64,000 nucleotides of DNA. Origin: Lutibacter sp. A80. GTDB lineage: Bacteria; Bacteroidota; Bacteroidia; Flavobacteriales; Flavobacteriaceae. How positions within the stretch are numbered: position 1 is the stretch's first letter; each line of letters starts with the position of its first letter. The DNA is taken from contig NZ_CP092480.1 in assembly GCF_022429645.1 (NCBI RefSeq), positions 2,958,501 through 3,022,500 of the forward strand, written 5' to 3'. The notes below the pieces were generated by a model. The model was not told the origin of the DNA. It worked only from the letters and a program-made list of their open reading frames with translations, and did not search any database. This document shows, in pieces, positions 9,438 through 20,000 of this stretch. The position numbers and the translations under genes are program-made.

Positions 9438-9454
9438 TACCAATAATTAATGCA

Positions 9455-10300
9455 ATGAAAAACATATTAATTTTAACTGATTTTTCTAAGAAATCTTGGA
9501 ATTCTATCATTTACGCGTTGGGTTTATTTCGTGATGAAAAATTTAATTTTCATTTGTTAAATGCGGGAAATAGATACGAGAATGAGCCTGTAGATAAACA
9601 TCTTCAAGATGTTGATTTGGTGGAGGTTGGTTCCAAAATAGATGCTAAAAGCAACATAGAAACATTAATTAATAAAATTAATACCTTAAAAATAAAAGGA
9701 GACCATACTTTTATTCCAATTTTAGATAAAAACAATATTGTTGAAGCTACCAGAAATCAAGTAAAAACAAAAAAAATTGACTTAATTGTAATTGGTGCTA
9801 ATGATATTCCTTCAAAAGGACAAATAACTAGAAATTCTATTTCCGAAGAAATTATAACCAAAGTAAAATGTTCTGTTTTGGTGGTTCCGGAAACTGCGGT
9901 TTACACTAAAATAAATGAAATTGTTTTTCCTACAGACTATACCAATTATTACGAAGCAAAATTGTTGCATTATTTAACAAGTAAATCGTGTTATACTAAT
10001 GCTGCAGTTCGTTTTTTATACCTAAATAAAAACAGTGAAGTTTTAACCGAAGAACAACTTTGGAATAAAGAAACTTTACAAGATTATTTTACAGAGAAGC
10101 AGCATAGTTTTCATTCAGAAATAAATAAAAATTTTGAACAATCTATAGAGCAATTTATAAATAAAATGCATATAGATTTAATAGTTTTGGCAGCAAAAAA
10201 CCTTAATTTATTAGAACAAATTTTATTTAGACCACAAATGGCAACTTTAGATTATTATTCCAAAACTCCTTTTTTAGCATTACACCAGTCTAATTTTTAG
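9455..10300 (+). CDS. universal stress protein, tandem UspA domains
   Basis: 281 residues from the ATG at 9455, where the canonical Usp opening (MKNILILTDFSKKSW) begins. An in-frame ATG at 9401 would add 18 residues unlike the family and lies upstream of the predicted promoter. Domain 1 is about 1-145 with the nucleotide-binding pattern GANDIPSKGQITRNSISE followed by CSVLVVPE. Domain 2 (about 150-280) opens with INEIVFPTDYTN but lacks a clear glycine-rich ATP motif, so it may be degenerate. UspA proteins act in stress or low-oxygen adaptation. Position next to the PAS kinase and receiver-CRP regulator, with a CRP-type dyad in front, suggests control by that pair. Confidence 0.86.
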   Translation: MKNILILTDFSKKSWNSIIYALGLFRDEKFNFHLLNAGNRYENEPVDKHLQDVDLVEVGSKIDAKSNIETLINKINTLKIKGDHTFIPILDKNNIVEATRNQVKTKKIDLIVIGANDIPSKGQITRNSISEEIITKVKCSVLVVPETAVYTKINEIVFPTDYTNYYEAKLLHYLTSKSCYTNAAVRFLYLNKNSEVLTEEQLWNKETLQDYFTEKQHSFHSEINKNFEQSIEQFINKMHIDLIVLAAKNLNLLEQILFRPQMATLDYYSKTPFLALHQSNF

Positions 10301-10376
10301 AATATAATTTTTATTTAAACCTTTGTAAGAAGCGTAAAATAAGTTGTTATTATATTTTCTATATTAAATACTCAAG

Positions 10377-10408
10377 TTGTTGAAGTTTAAATTATATTGT
10401 TAAATTTG
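10377..10408 (+). promoter_or_regulatory. predicted promoter of the BNR-repeat gene
   Basis: TTGTTG at 10377-10382 and TAAATTTG at 10401-10408; the nearer TTG is 18 bases from the -7 box. Predicted start of transcription is near 10415, about 24 bases before the ATG at 10439. Confidence 0.65.
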
Positions 10409-10438
10409 AAACTAAACTCTACTTAAAAAACTTTTGTA

Positions 10439-13183
10439 ATGAAAAAGCTATCTTTTCTTTCTATTTTTCTGTTTCTATTTTTTGAAATAAACGCTCAAAC
10501 TTCTTTAGTAAAAAATGTACCTTTTGAAAATATAGGACCATCTGTTATGAGCGGTCGTGTGGTAGATTTAGCCGTAAATCCTAAAAATGCTACAGAGTTT
10601 TATGTAGCTTATGCATCAGGAGGTATTTGGCATACAGTAAATAATGGAACATCTTTTACCGCAATAACCGAAAATGCACCAACCCAAAATATGGGAGCAA
10701 TTGCTGTAGATTGGGTAAATGGAATAATTTGGGCAGGTACTGGAGAAAGTAACTCTTCGCGTTCTTCTTATGCCGGAATAGGAGTTTTAAAAAGTGATGA
10801 TAATGGAAAAACTTGGCATAATGTTGGTTTAATCGATTCGCAACATATTGGTCGTATTATTATTAATAAAAACAATCCAAATGAAGTTGTTGTGGCAGCT
10901 GTTGGAAGTTTATATACATCAAATAAAGAACGTGGAATTTTTAAAACGACTGATGGTGGAAAGACTTGGAAAAATACCTTGTTTATTAATGAAAATACAG
11001 GAGTTATAGATGTTAGTGCATCTCCAACAGATCCAACTGTTTTATTTGCAGCTTCATGGGAACGTATTCGAAAAGCATGGAATTTTAATGGAAGCGGTAA
11101 AGGTTCAGCAATTTATAAAAGTACAGATGCAGGTGAAAATTGGGTGAATATTACTAGTGAAAAAAGTGGTTTTCCAACAGGAAATGGTGTGGGTAGAATT
11201 GGATTAGCAGCCTATAATAATAATGTTATTTACGCTCTTTTAGACAACCAGGATATGAGGCCTGAAAAAAAGAAAAAGAAAGTGGAAGGTTTACAGAAAA
11301 ATGATTTTAAAAACATGTCTAAAGAAGTTTTTTTAAATTTAGATGATGAGGCTTTGAGTTTATATTTGAAAACAAATAATTTTGATAGAAAATATACAGC
11401 TAAAACTGTAAAAAAAGCTATTCAAAAAGAAACAATACTACCAAGTGATTTAGCTACTTATTTAGAAGATGCTAATTATGTTTTATTAAATTCTGAAGTA
11501 ATTGGTGCTGAGGTTTATAAATCAGTTAATGGAGGAAAAACATGGAAAAAAACACATAAAGATTATTTAGATGGAGTTTACAGTTCTTACGGTTATTATT
11601 TTGGAATAATAGCAGTTAGTAAAGCTAATCAAAATAAAATTTATATAGGTGGCGTTCCATTGTTAAAATCTGATGACGGTGGTAAAAATTGGACTTCTAT
11701 AGGAAAAGAAAATGTACATGCGGATCATCAAGCATTATGGGTAAATCCAACTGTGGAAGGTCATATTATTGATGGAAATGATGGAGGTGTAAATATTACA
11801 TATGATGATGGTGAAAATTGGATTAAAAACAATTCACCAGCAGTTGGACAATTTTACTATATAAATGTAGATAATCAAAAGCCATATAATGTTTTTGGTG
11901 GTTTGCAAGATAATGGTGTTTGGTATGGTCCAAGTAATTATAAGTATTCAAAACGTTGGGAATCCAGTGGTGAATATCCTTATAAAAGTATTGGCGGAGG
12001 AGATGGTATGCAAGTTCAAATTGATAGTAGAGATAATAATTTAATATATGCTGGTTCTCAGTTTGGGTATTATTTTCGATTAAATTTAAAAACCAAAGAA
12101 CGTTTAAGAATACATCCAACACATCAATTAGGAGATTCACCTTATCGTTATAATTGGCAAGCTCCAATATTATTATCTCCTCATAACCAAGATATTTTAT
12201 ATATAGGCGCTAATAAATTATTGCGTTCAATGGATAAGGGAAAGAATTTCAATGTTATTTCTAACGATTTAACTACAGGAGGGGAAAAAGGGAATGTTCC
12301 TTTCGGAACACTAACTACAATTTCAGAAAGCCCTCTTCAATTTGGATTTATTTATGTAGGAAGTGATGATGGTTATATAAATCTTACAGAAAATGGAGGG
12401 GCAACTTGGACTCGAATTTCAGATAGCTTACCGCAAGGTTTATGGGTATCAAGAGTTATTGCTTCACAGTACGAAAAAGAAAGGGTGTATATTGTTTTAA
12501 ATGGTTACAGGAATGACGATTTTAAACCGTATGTTTTTGTTAGTGATAATAAAGGTGTTACTTGGAAAAATATTGGAAGTAAATTACCAAATTATCCGGT
12601 AAATGTAATAAAAGAAGATCCTGTAGATGAAAACACTATATATTTAGGTACAGATAATGAGGCTTATGTAAGTTTTGATAAAGGTGTAAATTGGCAACTA
12701 TTTTCTAACGGATTGCCTAAAGTTGCAATTCACGATTTGGTAATACAAAACGAAGCTAAAGATTTGCTTATTGGTACACATGGACGCTCAATTTACAAAG
12801 CGAATATTGCAGCTTTGCAAGAGTTTAATGCAGTTAAAAATTCATCAATTGCTATTTTTGAAATTCCTTCAGTACGGTTTTCTTCAAGATGGGGAAGTGT
12901 TAGAAGTAAATGGTCTAAACCCTTTGAACCGAGTATTACAATTCCTTTTTATAGCTCAAGTTCTGATGAATTTATTGTAGAAATTTTAACAGAAGAGAAT
13001 TCAAAATTAAATTCATTTATTGTAGAGGTAGATAAGGGGTTTAATTATTTCCACTACAATTTATCTGTAATGAAGCAGAAAAATAAGTTGTATAAAAAAG
13101 CAGAAAACGGTATTTATTACTTGCCAAAAGGCACGTTTTTTGTAAAAATAGGATCTGTTAAAAAAGCTTTTGAGGTAAAATAA
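10439..13183 (+). CDS. secreted BNR/Asp-box repeat beta-propeller protein (sortilin/VPS10-like)
   Basis: 914 residues with a signal peptide ending at EINAQ. At least nine Asp-box-like repeats of the form S/T-x-D-x-G-x-T/N-W are visible, for example KSDDNGKTWHN, KTTDGGKTWKN, KSTDAGENWVN, KSDDGGKNWTS and LTENGGATWTR, spread over two propeller-like blocks. This architecture is that of Bacteroidota VPS10/sortilin-like proteins often annotated as glycosyl hydrolase; no catalytic assignment is justified. A Lys-rich, helix-prone insert at about residues 271-358 starts with PEKKKKK and separates two repeats. The C-terminus (NGIYYLPKGTFFVKIG) resembles a sorting domain only loosely, so type IX export is unproven. 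It has its own promoter and may run into the following gene. Confidence 0.82.
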   Translation: MKKLSFLSIFLFLFFEINAQTSLVKNVPFENIGPSVMSGRVVDLAVNPKNATEFYVAYASGGIWHTVNNGTSFTAITENAPTQNMGAIAVDWVNGIIWAGTGESNSSRSSYAGIGVLKSDDNGKTWHNVGLIDSQHIGRIIINKNNPNEVVVAAVGSLYTSNKERGIFKTTDGGKTWKNTLFINENTGVIDVSASPTDPTVLFAASWERIRKAWNFNGSGKGSAIYKSTDAGENWVNITSEKSGFPTGNGVGRIGLAAYNNNVIYALLDNQDMRPEKKKKKVEGLQKNDFKNMSKEVFLNLDDEALSLYLKTNNFDRKYTAKTVKKAIQKETILPSDLATYLEDANYVLLNSEVIGAEVYKSVNGGKTWKKTHKDYLDGVYSSYGYYFGIIAVSKANQNKIYIGGVPLLKSDDGGKNWTSIGKENVHADHQALWVNPTVEGHIIDGNDGGVNITYDDGENWIKNNSPAVGQFYYINVDNQKPYNVFGGLQDNGVWYGPSNYKYSKRWESSGEYPYKSIGGGDGMQVQIDSRDNNLIYAGSQFGYYFRLNLKTKERLRIHPTHQLGDSPYRYNWQAPILLSPHNQDILYIGANKLLRSMDKGKNFNVISNDLTTGGEKGNVPFGTLTTISESPLQFGFIYVGSDDGYINLTENGGATWTRISDSLPQGLWVSRVIASQYEKERVYIVLNGYRNDDFKPYVFVSDNKGVTWKNIGSKLPNYPVNVIKEDPVDENTIYLGTDNEAYVSFDKGVNWQLFSNGLPKVAIHDLVIQNEAKDLLIGTHGRSIYKANIAALQEFNAVKNSSIAIFEIPSVRFSSRWGSVRSKWSKPFEPSITIPFYSSSSDEFIVEILTEENSKLNSFIVEVDKGFNYFHYNLSVMKQKNKLYKKAENGIYYLPKGTFFVKIGSVKKAFEVK

Positions 13184-13264
13184 ATATTAACGGTAAGCAT
13201 TGCTGTTCAACGGAATCAGAATAAAACAGAAGCAATTATAGTTAAATAAAAATTATCTATTTAA

Positions 13265-13897
13265 ATGAATTATTTTAAAGTTAAATTGTTAATTGTAGTG
13301 CTTCTATTTAGTTTTAATTTACAAGCTCAATCTAATTGGAGTTTATTTAAAAGTCAGTCTAGTCCGCTTAAAAAATGGGCATTATTACATCCTTTTAAAG
13401 CAAAAAAAGCCTTTAAAATTTCTAATGACGTAATTAAAATAACAGATTCAATAGCAAATACTAATTTGTTGGATAAAGATAAGGTTGGTGGTCAAGTAGA
13501 TGCTTTTAGACATGCATATTGGATGGCAGTTTTAAAGATGGAGATTGGAGAAAAAGCAGCGCGTTCTTTAGGTAAATCGTACGAGAAATCTAATTTTAAA
13601 TCATTTGAAAAAAGTGATTTAGAAGATGGAATACATCCAGATTTAGCGTCAAAAAAAATGGATTTATTTAATAATAAAATAGGGTTAACATTTTCGGTTA
13701 AAGAAAATAATTATAGTAAAAACGGACTTGTTTTTAAAGTAGTAAATGCTATTAAACGAGGCGATTTAAAAATAATTAAAAAAGATAGTTTAGGAAACTA
13801 TTTAACCTGTAATAATGTTATTATTTCTACAAAAGATTTAAAAAAATGGGACAATGGAAAATGTCTAATTTCTTCTGAAACTAAAAATAATAATTGA
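13265..13897 (+). CDS. DUF6973-family exported protein
   Basis: 210 residues with a signal peptide ending at LQAQ. The conserved core is GGQVDAFRHAYWMAV (about residues 80-94) and a later KMDLFNNKIGL, the pattern of the DUF6973 family, which carries conserved His and Asp residues suggestive of a metal site or hydrolase; no activity is established. It lies 81 bases after the BNR-repeat gene, with no clear promoter or terminator between, so the two may be cotranscribed. Predicted periplasmic or secreted. Confidence 0.7.
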   Translation: MNYFKVKLLIVVLLFSFNLQAQSNWSLFKSQSSPLKKWALLHPFKAKKAFKISNDVIKITDSIANTNLLDKDKVGGQVDAFRHAYWMAVLKMEIGEKAARSLGKSYEKSNFKSFEKSDLEDGIHPDLASKKMDLFNNKIGLTFSVKENNYSKNGLVFKVVNAIKRGDLKIIKKDSLGNYLTCNNVIISTKDLKKWDNGKCLISSETKNNN

Positions 13898-14091
13898 AAG
13901 GTTTAAAATTTCAACCAAATTTAAAAAATAAGATACTTTTTTTGTTGAATTAAATTTCTTAATTCGGAATGTTTTTTAGTGTAAAATAAATGTTTTAAAT
14001 AAGAATGTGTTAATCTGTGAATTTTATGTAATAGTTATTACGTTTTCGAAGTAAATAATGTAAATAAAGCGTGTGTTTGCTATTATATTGT

Positions 14092-14099
14092 TAAATTTG
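14092..14099 (+). promoter_or_regulatory. predicted -7 box (TAAATTTG) of maeB
   Basis: An exact TAnnTTTG match 28 bases upstream of the ATG at 14127. A clear -33 TTG at proper spacing is missing. It lies downstream of the possible GTG at 14073 and so argues for the ATG at 14127. Confidence 0.5.
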
Positions 14100-14126
14100 T
14101 TGGTACATATTAAAAATACGAATTTT

Positions 14127-16433
14127 ATGAGTAACTCAAAGTTAAGGAGAGAGGCATTATTATACCATGCAAAACCTACACCAGGAAAAATTGAAGTAGT
14201 TCCAACAAAAAAATATGCTACCCAAAAAGATTTATCTTTAGCATATTCTCCGGGGGTTGCAGAGCCTTGCTTAGAAATTGAAAAAGATCCAGATAAAGTT
14301 TATAAATATACCTCAAAAGGTAATTTAGTTGCAGTAATATCAAACGGTACAGCAGTTTTAGGGCTGGGAGATATTGGCGCTCTTGCTGGAAAGCCTGTAA
14401 TGGAGGGTAAAGGATTACTTTTTAAAGTATTTGCTGATATTGATGTGTTTGATATTGAAATTGACACTACAGATGTTGAAAAATTTATAGAAACTGTTAA
14501 AAATATAGCCCCAACTTTTGGAGGAATAAATTTAGAAGATATTAAAGCTCCTGAAGCTTTTGAAATTGAAAGAAGGCTAAAAGAGGAATTAGACATTCCT
14601 GTAATGCACGATGATCAACATGGAACTGCAATAATTTCATCAGCAGCTTTAAAAAATGCTATAGAAATTGCAGGTAAAGATATTTCTAAAGTAAAAATAG
14701 TTGTTAATGGTGCAGGAGCAGCAGCTGTTTCTTGTACTAAATTGTATATGGCTTTAGGCGCACAAAAAGAAAATATTGTAATGTGCGATAGTAAAGGGGT
14801 TATTAGAAAAGATATTGAGAATTTATCTCCGCAAAAAGCTGAATTTGCAACAACTAGAGATATTTTTACACTGGCTGAAGCAGCAAAAGATGCAGATGTT
14901 TTTATAGGATTATCGGTTGCAGATGTATTTACACCAGAAATGTTATTAAGTATGGCTCCAGACCCTGTAGTTTTTGCATTGGCAAATCCAAACCCTGAAA
15001 TAGAATACGACTTGGCTGTGCAAACTCGTAAAGATGTAATTATGGCTACGGGACGTTCAGATCATCCTAATCAAGTTAATAATGTGCTTGGTTTCCCTTT
15101 TATATTTAGAGGAGCTTTAGATGTTAGAGCAACAAAAATTAATGAGGAAATGAAAGTTGCAGCGGTACATGCTTTAGCCAATTTAGCAAAAGAATCTGTG
15201 CCTGAACAAGTAAATATAACTTATGGAGAGAAAAATATTCAATATGGTAGAGAATATATTATTCCAAAACCTTTCGATTCGCGTTTAATTACTGAAGTTC
15301 CCCCTGCAGTTGCTAAAGCAGCAATGGAATCGGGTGTGGCTAAAGAACCTATTACAGACTGGGAAGCTTATAAAGAAGTATTGGCTGAAAGACTCGGTAC
15401 CGGTAGTAAGTTAATGAGAATGATTACTGAGCGTGCCAAAGCAGATCCTAAAAGTGTTATTTTTGCAGAAGCCGATCATTTAGATGTTCTAAAAGCAGCT
15501 CAAATTGTATACGATGATGGTATAGGAAAGCCAATTTTATTGGGAGATAAAGAGATTATTAAAGAGTTAATGGAAGAATTGAATTTTGATGCAGACCTTC
15601 CTATAATCGACCCAAAATCTGATGAAGAAAAAGAAAGAAGAAATAAATTTGCTGAAATTTATTGGCAAAAGCACCAAAGAAATGGAATTTCATTATTAGA
15701 TGCACAAAAATGGATGCGTGAACGCAATTATTTTGCAGCCATGATGGTGAATGAAGGAGATGCAGACTCTTTAGTTACTGGTTATTCTAGAAACTATAGA
15801 AGTGTTGCAAAACCTATGATAGAATTAATTGGAATGTCAAAAGGTGTTTGTAGAGTTGCGGCAACAAATATTATGATGACAGATAGAGGACCTATGTTTT
15901 TTTCTGATACGGCATTTAATATAAATCCAACAGAACAAGAATTAGTTCAAATTGTTAGAATGACAGATAGAGTTATGAAAATATTTGGAATAGACCCTCA
16001 TTTAGCTGTTTTATCATATTCAAATTTTGGCTCTGCAGATTCAAAATCAGCAAATAAAGGAGCAAATGCTGTTGAATTTATACATCAACATTACCCAGAA
16101 ATTAATATTGATGGAGAAATTCAAGCCGATTTTGCACTTAGTAGAACTTTGAGAGATGAAAAATTTCCGTTTTCTAAAATTTATAAGAAAAAAGTAAACG
16201 GATTGATATTCCCTAATTTAAATTCAGCAAATATTAGTTATAAGCTTATAAAATCATTAAACAAGATAGATTCTATTGGGCCAATAGTTATGGGTTTAAA
16301 AAAACCAGCACATATTTTACAGTTAGGGTGTAGTGTAGACGAAATTGTAAATATGGTTTGTGTTGCTATTGTAGATGCGCAAGAAAATGCTAAGAATAAT
16401 ACAGATTATTTTACTACATTTGGCTGTAAATAG
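14127..16433 (+). CDS. maeB: NADP-dependent malic enzyme with phosphotransacetylase-like domain
   Basis: 768 residues from the ATG at 14127 ([14 protein letters not shown]), the family's usual N-terminus; an in-frame GTG at 14073 would add 18 unlikely residues and precedes the -7 box. Residues 1-410 are malic enzyme: YSPGVAEPC, the metal/substrate segment [10 protein letters not shown], and the dinucleotide fold [12 protein letters not shown]. Residues about 430-768 match phosphate acetyltransferase ([10 protein letters not shown], then [11 protein letters not shown]), which in MaeB enzymes is regulatory, responding to acetyl-CoA, and not normally catalytic. The enzyme decarboxylates malate to pyruvate with NADPH formation. 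It precedes ruvA by 11 bases, the known flavobacterial order. Confidence 0.96.
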   Translation: MSNSKLRREALLYHAKPTPGKIEVVPTKKYATQKDLSLAYSPGVAEPCLEIEKDPDKVYKYTSKGNLVAVISNGTAVLGLGDIGALAGKPVMEGKGLLFKVFADIDVFDIEIDTTDVEKFIETVKNIAPTFGGINLEDIKAPEAFEIERRLKEELDIPVMHDDQHGTAIISSAALKNAIEIAGKDISKVKIVVNGAGAAAVSCTKLYMALGAQKENIVMCDSKGVIRKDIENLSPQKAEFATTRDIFTLAEAAKDADVFIGLSVADVFTPEMLLSMAPDPVVFALANPNPEIEYDLAVQTRKDVIMATGRSDHPNQVNNVLGFPFIFRGALDVRATKINEEMKVAAVHALANLAKESVPEQVNITYGEKNIQYGREYIIPKPFDSRLITEVPPAVAKAAMESGVAKEPITDWEAYKEVLAERLGTGSKLMRMITERAKADPKSVIFAEADHLDVLKAAQIVYDDGIGKPILLGDKEIIKELMEELNFDADLPIIDPKSDEEKERRNKFAEIYWQKHQRNGISLLDAQKWMRERNYFAAMMVNEGDADSLVTGYSRNYRSVAKPMIELIGMSKGVCRVAATNIMMTDRGPMFFSDTAFNINPTEQELVQIVRMTDRVMKIFGIDPHLAVLSYSNFGSADSKSANKGANAVEFIHQHYPEINIDGEIQADFALSRTLRDEKFPFSKIYKKKVNGLIFPNLNSANISYKLIKSLNKIDSIGPIVMGLKKPAHILQLGCSVDEIVNMVCVAIVDAQENAKNNTDYFTTFGCK

Positions 16434-16444
16434 TCTTACGTGAA

Positions 16445-17026
16445 ATGATCACTCATATTAAAGGAAAATTAATAGAAAAAAATCCAACCTATGTAGTTGT
16501 AGAATCTGCTGGGTTGGGATATTTGTTACATATTTCATTAAACACCTATTCAAAAATTTCTGATGATGAATCGGTGTTTTTGTATACGCACCTATCTATA
16601 AAAGAAGATTCGCATACATTATTTGGATTTGTAGATAAAATAGAACGTGAAATTTTTAAGCTATTAATATCTGTTTCGGGAGTAGGCCCAAGTATTGCAA
16701 GAACAATGTTGTCTTCAATGACTACTGACGAGATTCAGCAGGCTATTGCTTCAGAAAATGTGGGAGTAATTAAATCTGTAAAAGGAATTGGAGTTAAAAC
16801 AGCACAAAGAGTTTTGATAGATTTAAAGGATAAAATTTTAAAAACGTATGATTTTGATGAAGTTTCGACTTCTATAAATAATACAACTAAAAATGAAGCG
16901 TTATCTGCTCTAGAGATTCTTGGGTTTGTAAAAAAACAAGCAGAAAAAGTTATTGATAAAATTTTATTAGAAGATAATACGTTAAGTGTTGAGGCTTTAA
17001 TTAAAAAAGCTCTTAAAAATTTATAA
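16445..17026 (+). CDS. ruvA: Holliday junction branch migration protein RuvA
   Basis: 193 residues, the standard RuvA length. Domain I (1-63) is the OB fold opening MITHIKGKLIEK; domain II carries two helix-hairpin-helix motifs (VSGVGPSIARTML and VKGIGVKTAQRVLIDLKDK); domain III (about 145-193) is the RuvB-contacting three-helix bundle (EALSALEILGFVKKQAEK). RuvA binds four-way junctions and loads RuvB. It starts 11 bases after maeB and its stop is 3 bases from the sprA start, so the three are probably one transcript. Confidence 0.97.
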   Translation: MITHIKGKLIEKNPTYVVVESAGLGYLLHISLNTYSKISDDESVFLYTHLSIKEDSHTLFGFVDKIEREIFKLLISVSGVGPSIARTMLSSMTTDEIQQAIASENVGVIKSVKGIGVKTAQRVLIDLKDKILKTYDFDEVSTSINNTTKNEALSALEILGFVKKQAEKVIDKILLEDNTLSVEALIKKALKNL

Positions 17027-17029
17027 GAT

Positions 17030-20000
17030 TTGAAAAAAACAAAATTTATATTTAAAACACCTATTTTAATTATTTTATTGTTGTTTTTTAAAATAACAAT
17101 AAATGCACAAGCATTGCCTATAATACAAAAAAGTGATACTTTAAAAGTTGAAAAAAACAAAGATTCAACAAAATTGAAGTATCCATTTAAAGGTAATCAA
17201 CAAGGTGGTTTGTTTTTAGAAGATCCTTCTGAATCTGAAATTATTTACGATACAGAGCTAGGTAAATATATTATTGTTGAGAAAATTGGCGATTATTATA
17301 TTAAACGCCCTATTTATATGTCTCAAGAAGCATATAAAGAATATAAGCTTAAAAAAGACATGCTTGGCTACTATAAAAATAAAATTAGTGCCACCAATAG
17401 TAAAAAACTTGGAAGTGAAGAAGCTCAAAAGAATTTATTACCAACGTATTATGTAGAATCCGATTTTTTTCAATCTATTTTTGGAGGAAATACAATTGAA
17501 GTAAACCCTACAGGAGATATCACTATTAAAATGGGGGCTTTGTATCAAAAAGTAGATAATCCTCAATTATCGGAACGTAATAGAAGCAGTTTTACTTTTG
17601 ATTTTGATCAACAAATTAGTGCTAGTATTCAAGCAAAAGTTGGTACACGTTTAAAAGTAGGTGCACAATACGATACACAAGCATCTTTTAATTTCCAGAA
17701 TCAAATAAAATTGGAATACACTCCAACGGAAGATGATATTCTTCAAAAAGTTGAGGTTGGGAATATAAGTATGCCATTAAAAAATTCTTTAATTGTTGGA
17801 GCCCAAAGTTTATTTGGTGTTAAAACAGAATTACAATTTGGACGCACCACAGTAACAGGTGTTTTTGCAGAACAAAAGTCGCAAACTAGAACTGTTACTG
17901 CAGAAGGAGGTTCAACAATTCAAGAGTTTGAGTTACAGGCAACCGATTATGATGAAAATAGACACTTTTTCCTATCACAATATTTTAGAGATAATTACAA
18001 TAAAGCTCTAGAAAACTACCCGTTAATTAATAGTCCAATAAACATTACTAAAGTAGAAGTTTGGATAACAAATACCAATGCAACAACAGAAGATATTAGA
18101 AATATTGTTGCTTTGGCAGATATTGGGGAAGGTGATCCTACTAATATTGGACCAGCAAATGTAACTCCAAACCCAGGGTTTTTATACCCTTCAAATGATG
18201 CAAATAATATTTCTACAGTTTTAACTAGTTCAAATGCAGTAAGGCAAATTTCTACTGTAGGTAGTGGTTTAGCTCCTTTTTCAATGCAACAAGGTAGAGA
18301 TTATTCCGTGCTAGAAAATGCCATAAAATTAGGACCAGACGATTATAAACTACACCCACAGTTAGGTTTTATTTCGTTAAATAGAAGGTTGTCAGATTCG
18401 GATGTATTAGCTGTTTCGTTTGAATATACAGTTAGTGGAGATGCGAAAGTATATAAAGTAGGTGAATTTACAAGTGATGGTATTATTGCACCAGCTAATA
18501 TTGTTGTAAAATTGTTACGTAGTGAAATAATAAGCACTAAAGTTCCTATGTGGGATTTAATGATGAAAAATGTGTATTCTTTGCAAACTTACAGAATGCA
18601 AGAAGAAGGTTTTAGATTAGAACTTTTATATTCAGATGATGAAACAGGGGTAGCAATTAATGTATTACAAAATGCGCAAACAACAGGTGTTTCAGATAAG
18701 ACACTTTTAAATTTATTAAATGTAGATAGGTTAGATCAAAGTCAGTTTTATATTGCAGAAGGAGATGGATATTTCGATTATGTAGAAGGAGCAACTGTAG
18801 ATTCAGAAAAAGGGTATATTATTTTTCCTACTGTAGAACCTTTTGGGGAAGATTTAGAAACAAAATTAACCAATCCAGAAGACGATAATTATATTTTTAA
18901 TGAACTGTATGAAATTACCCAATCAGAAGCTAGAAATAATTACCAACAAAAAGATAAATACTTAATAAAAGGGTATCATAAATCTGAAAGTTCAAATGGA
19001 ATTTCACTAGGAGCTTTTAATGTACCACAAGGGTCAGTTATAGTTACATCAGGAGGAAGAGAATTAGTTGAAGGTGTAGATTATGTTGTAGATTACCAAA
19101 TGGGGAGAGTGCAAATTGTTAACCCTAGCTTAGAAGCTTCAAATGCACCGATTAGTGTTTCTGTAGAGAATAATGCGGCATTTAATTTACAAACAAAACG
19201 TTTTTTTGGTGTTGATATTGAACATAAATTTTCTGATAAATTTATAGCAGGTGCTACAATTTTAAATTTAAATGAAAAACCAATTACTCAAAAAGCACTT
19301 TTTGGTGAAGAACCAATTAATAATACAATTTTTGGATTAAATGCTAATTTTGGAACCGAGGTGCCTTTTTTAACAAAATTGGCTAATAAATTGCCAAATA
19401 TAGATACTGATTATAAATCAAACTTCTCTATTAGAGGAGATTTTGCATATTTAAAACCAGGATCTCCAAGTAGAATTGAATTAGATGGAGAAGCAACATC
19501 ATATGTAGATGATTTTGAGGGTTCTCAAATTCCTTTAGAAATCAAGTCCATTCAACAATGGCATATGGCAAGCACACCACAGTATCAAACTCAATTTGAT
19601 TTAGGAGGTAATGCCTCAGATATTACTTATGGTTACAAAAGAGCACGATTATCTTGGTATATTATAGATCCTCTTTTTTATGGAGGTTCTTCTTTAAAAC
19701 CTGGAAATATTGATAATAACGAATTATCTAGAGCTGAAGTTAGAAGAGTAAGATATGAAGAATTATTTCCAGAACAAGATTTAGACTTAACACAATCTAC
19801 TATTGTTAGAACCTTAGATTTAGCTTATTTTCCTAATGAAAGAGGTAGTTATAATTACGACACAAGTAATGTGGGTGCAGATGGTAAATTTACAAACCCA
19901 GAAGATCGTTGGGGAGGTATAACTAGAGCTCTTACTACTACTAATTTTGAACAATCAAATGTTGAGTATATACAATTTTGGTTAATGGATCCTTACGACC

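Noticed and set aside
9401-9454. Upstream ATG for the universal stress protein
   Set aside because: Precedes the predicted -7 box at 9430-9437, overlaps the candidate CRP-type dyad, and adds 18 residues before the canonical Usp opening.
14073-14126. GTG as start of maeB
   Set aside because: It precedes the -7 box at 14092-14099, and the family N-terminus begins at the ATG at 14127.
16735-17160. Minus-strand frame covering the end of ruvA and start of sprA
   Set aside because: Composition follows from two certain genes on the other strand; no recognisable domain.
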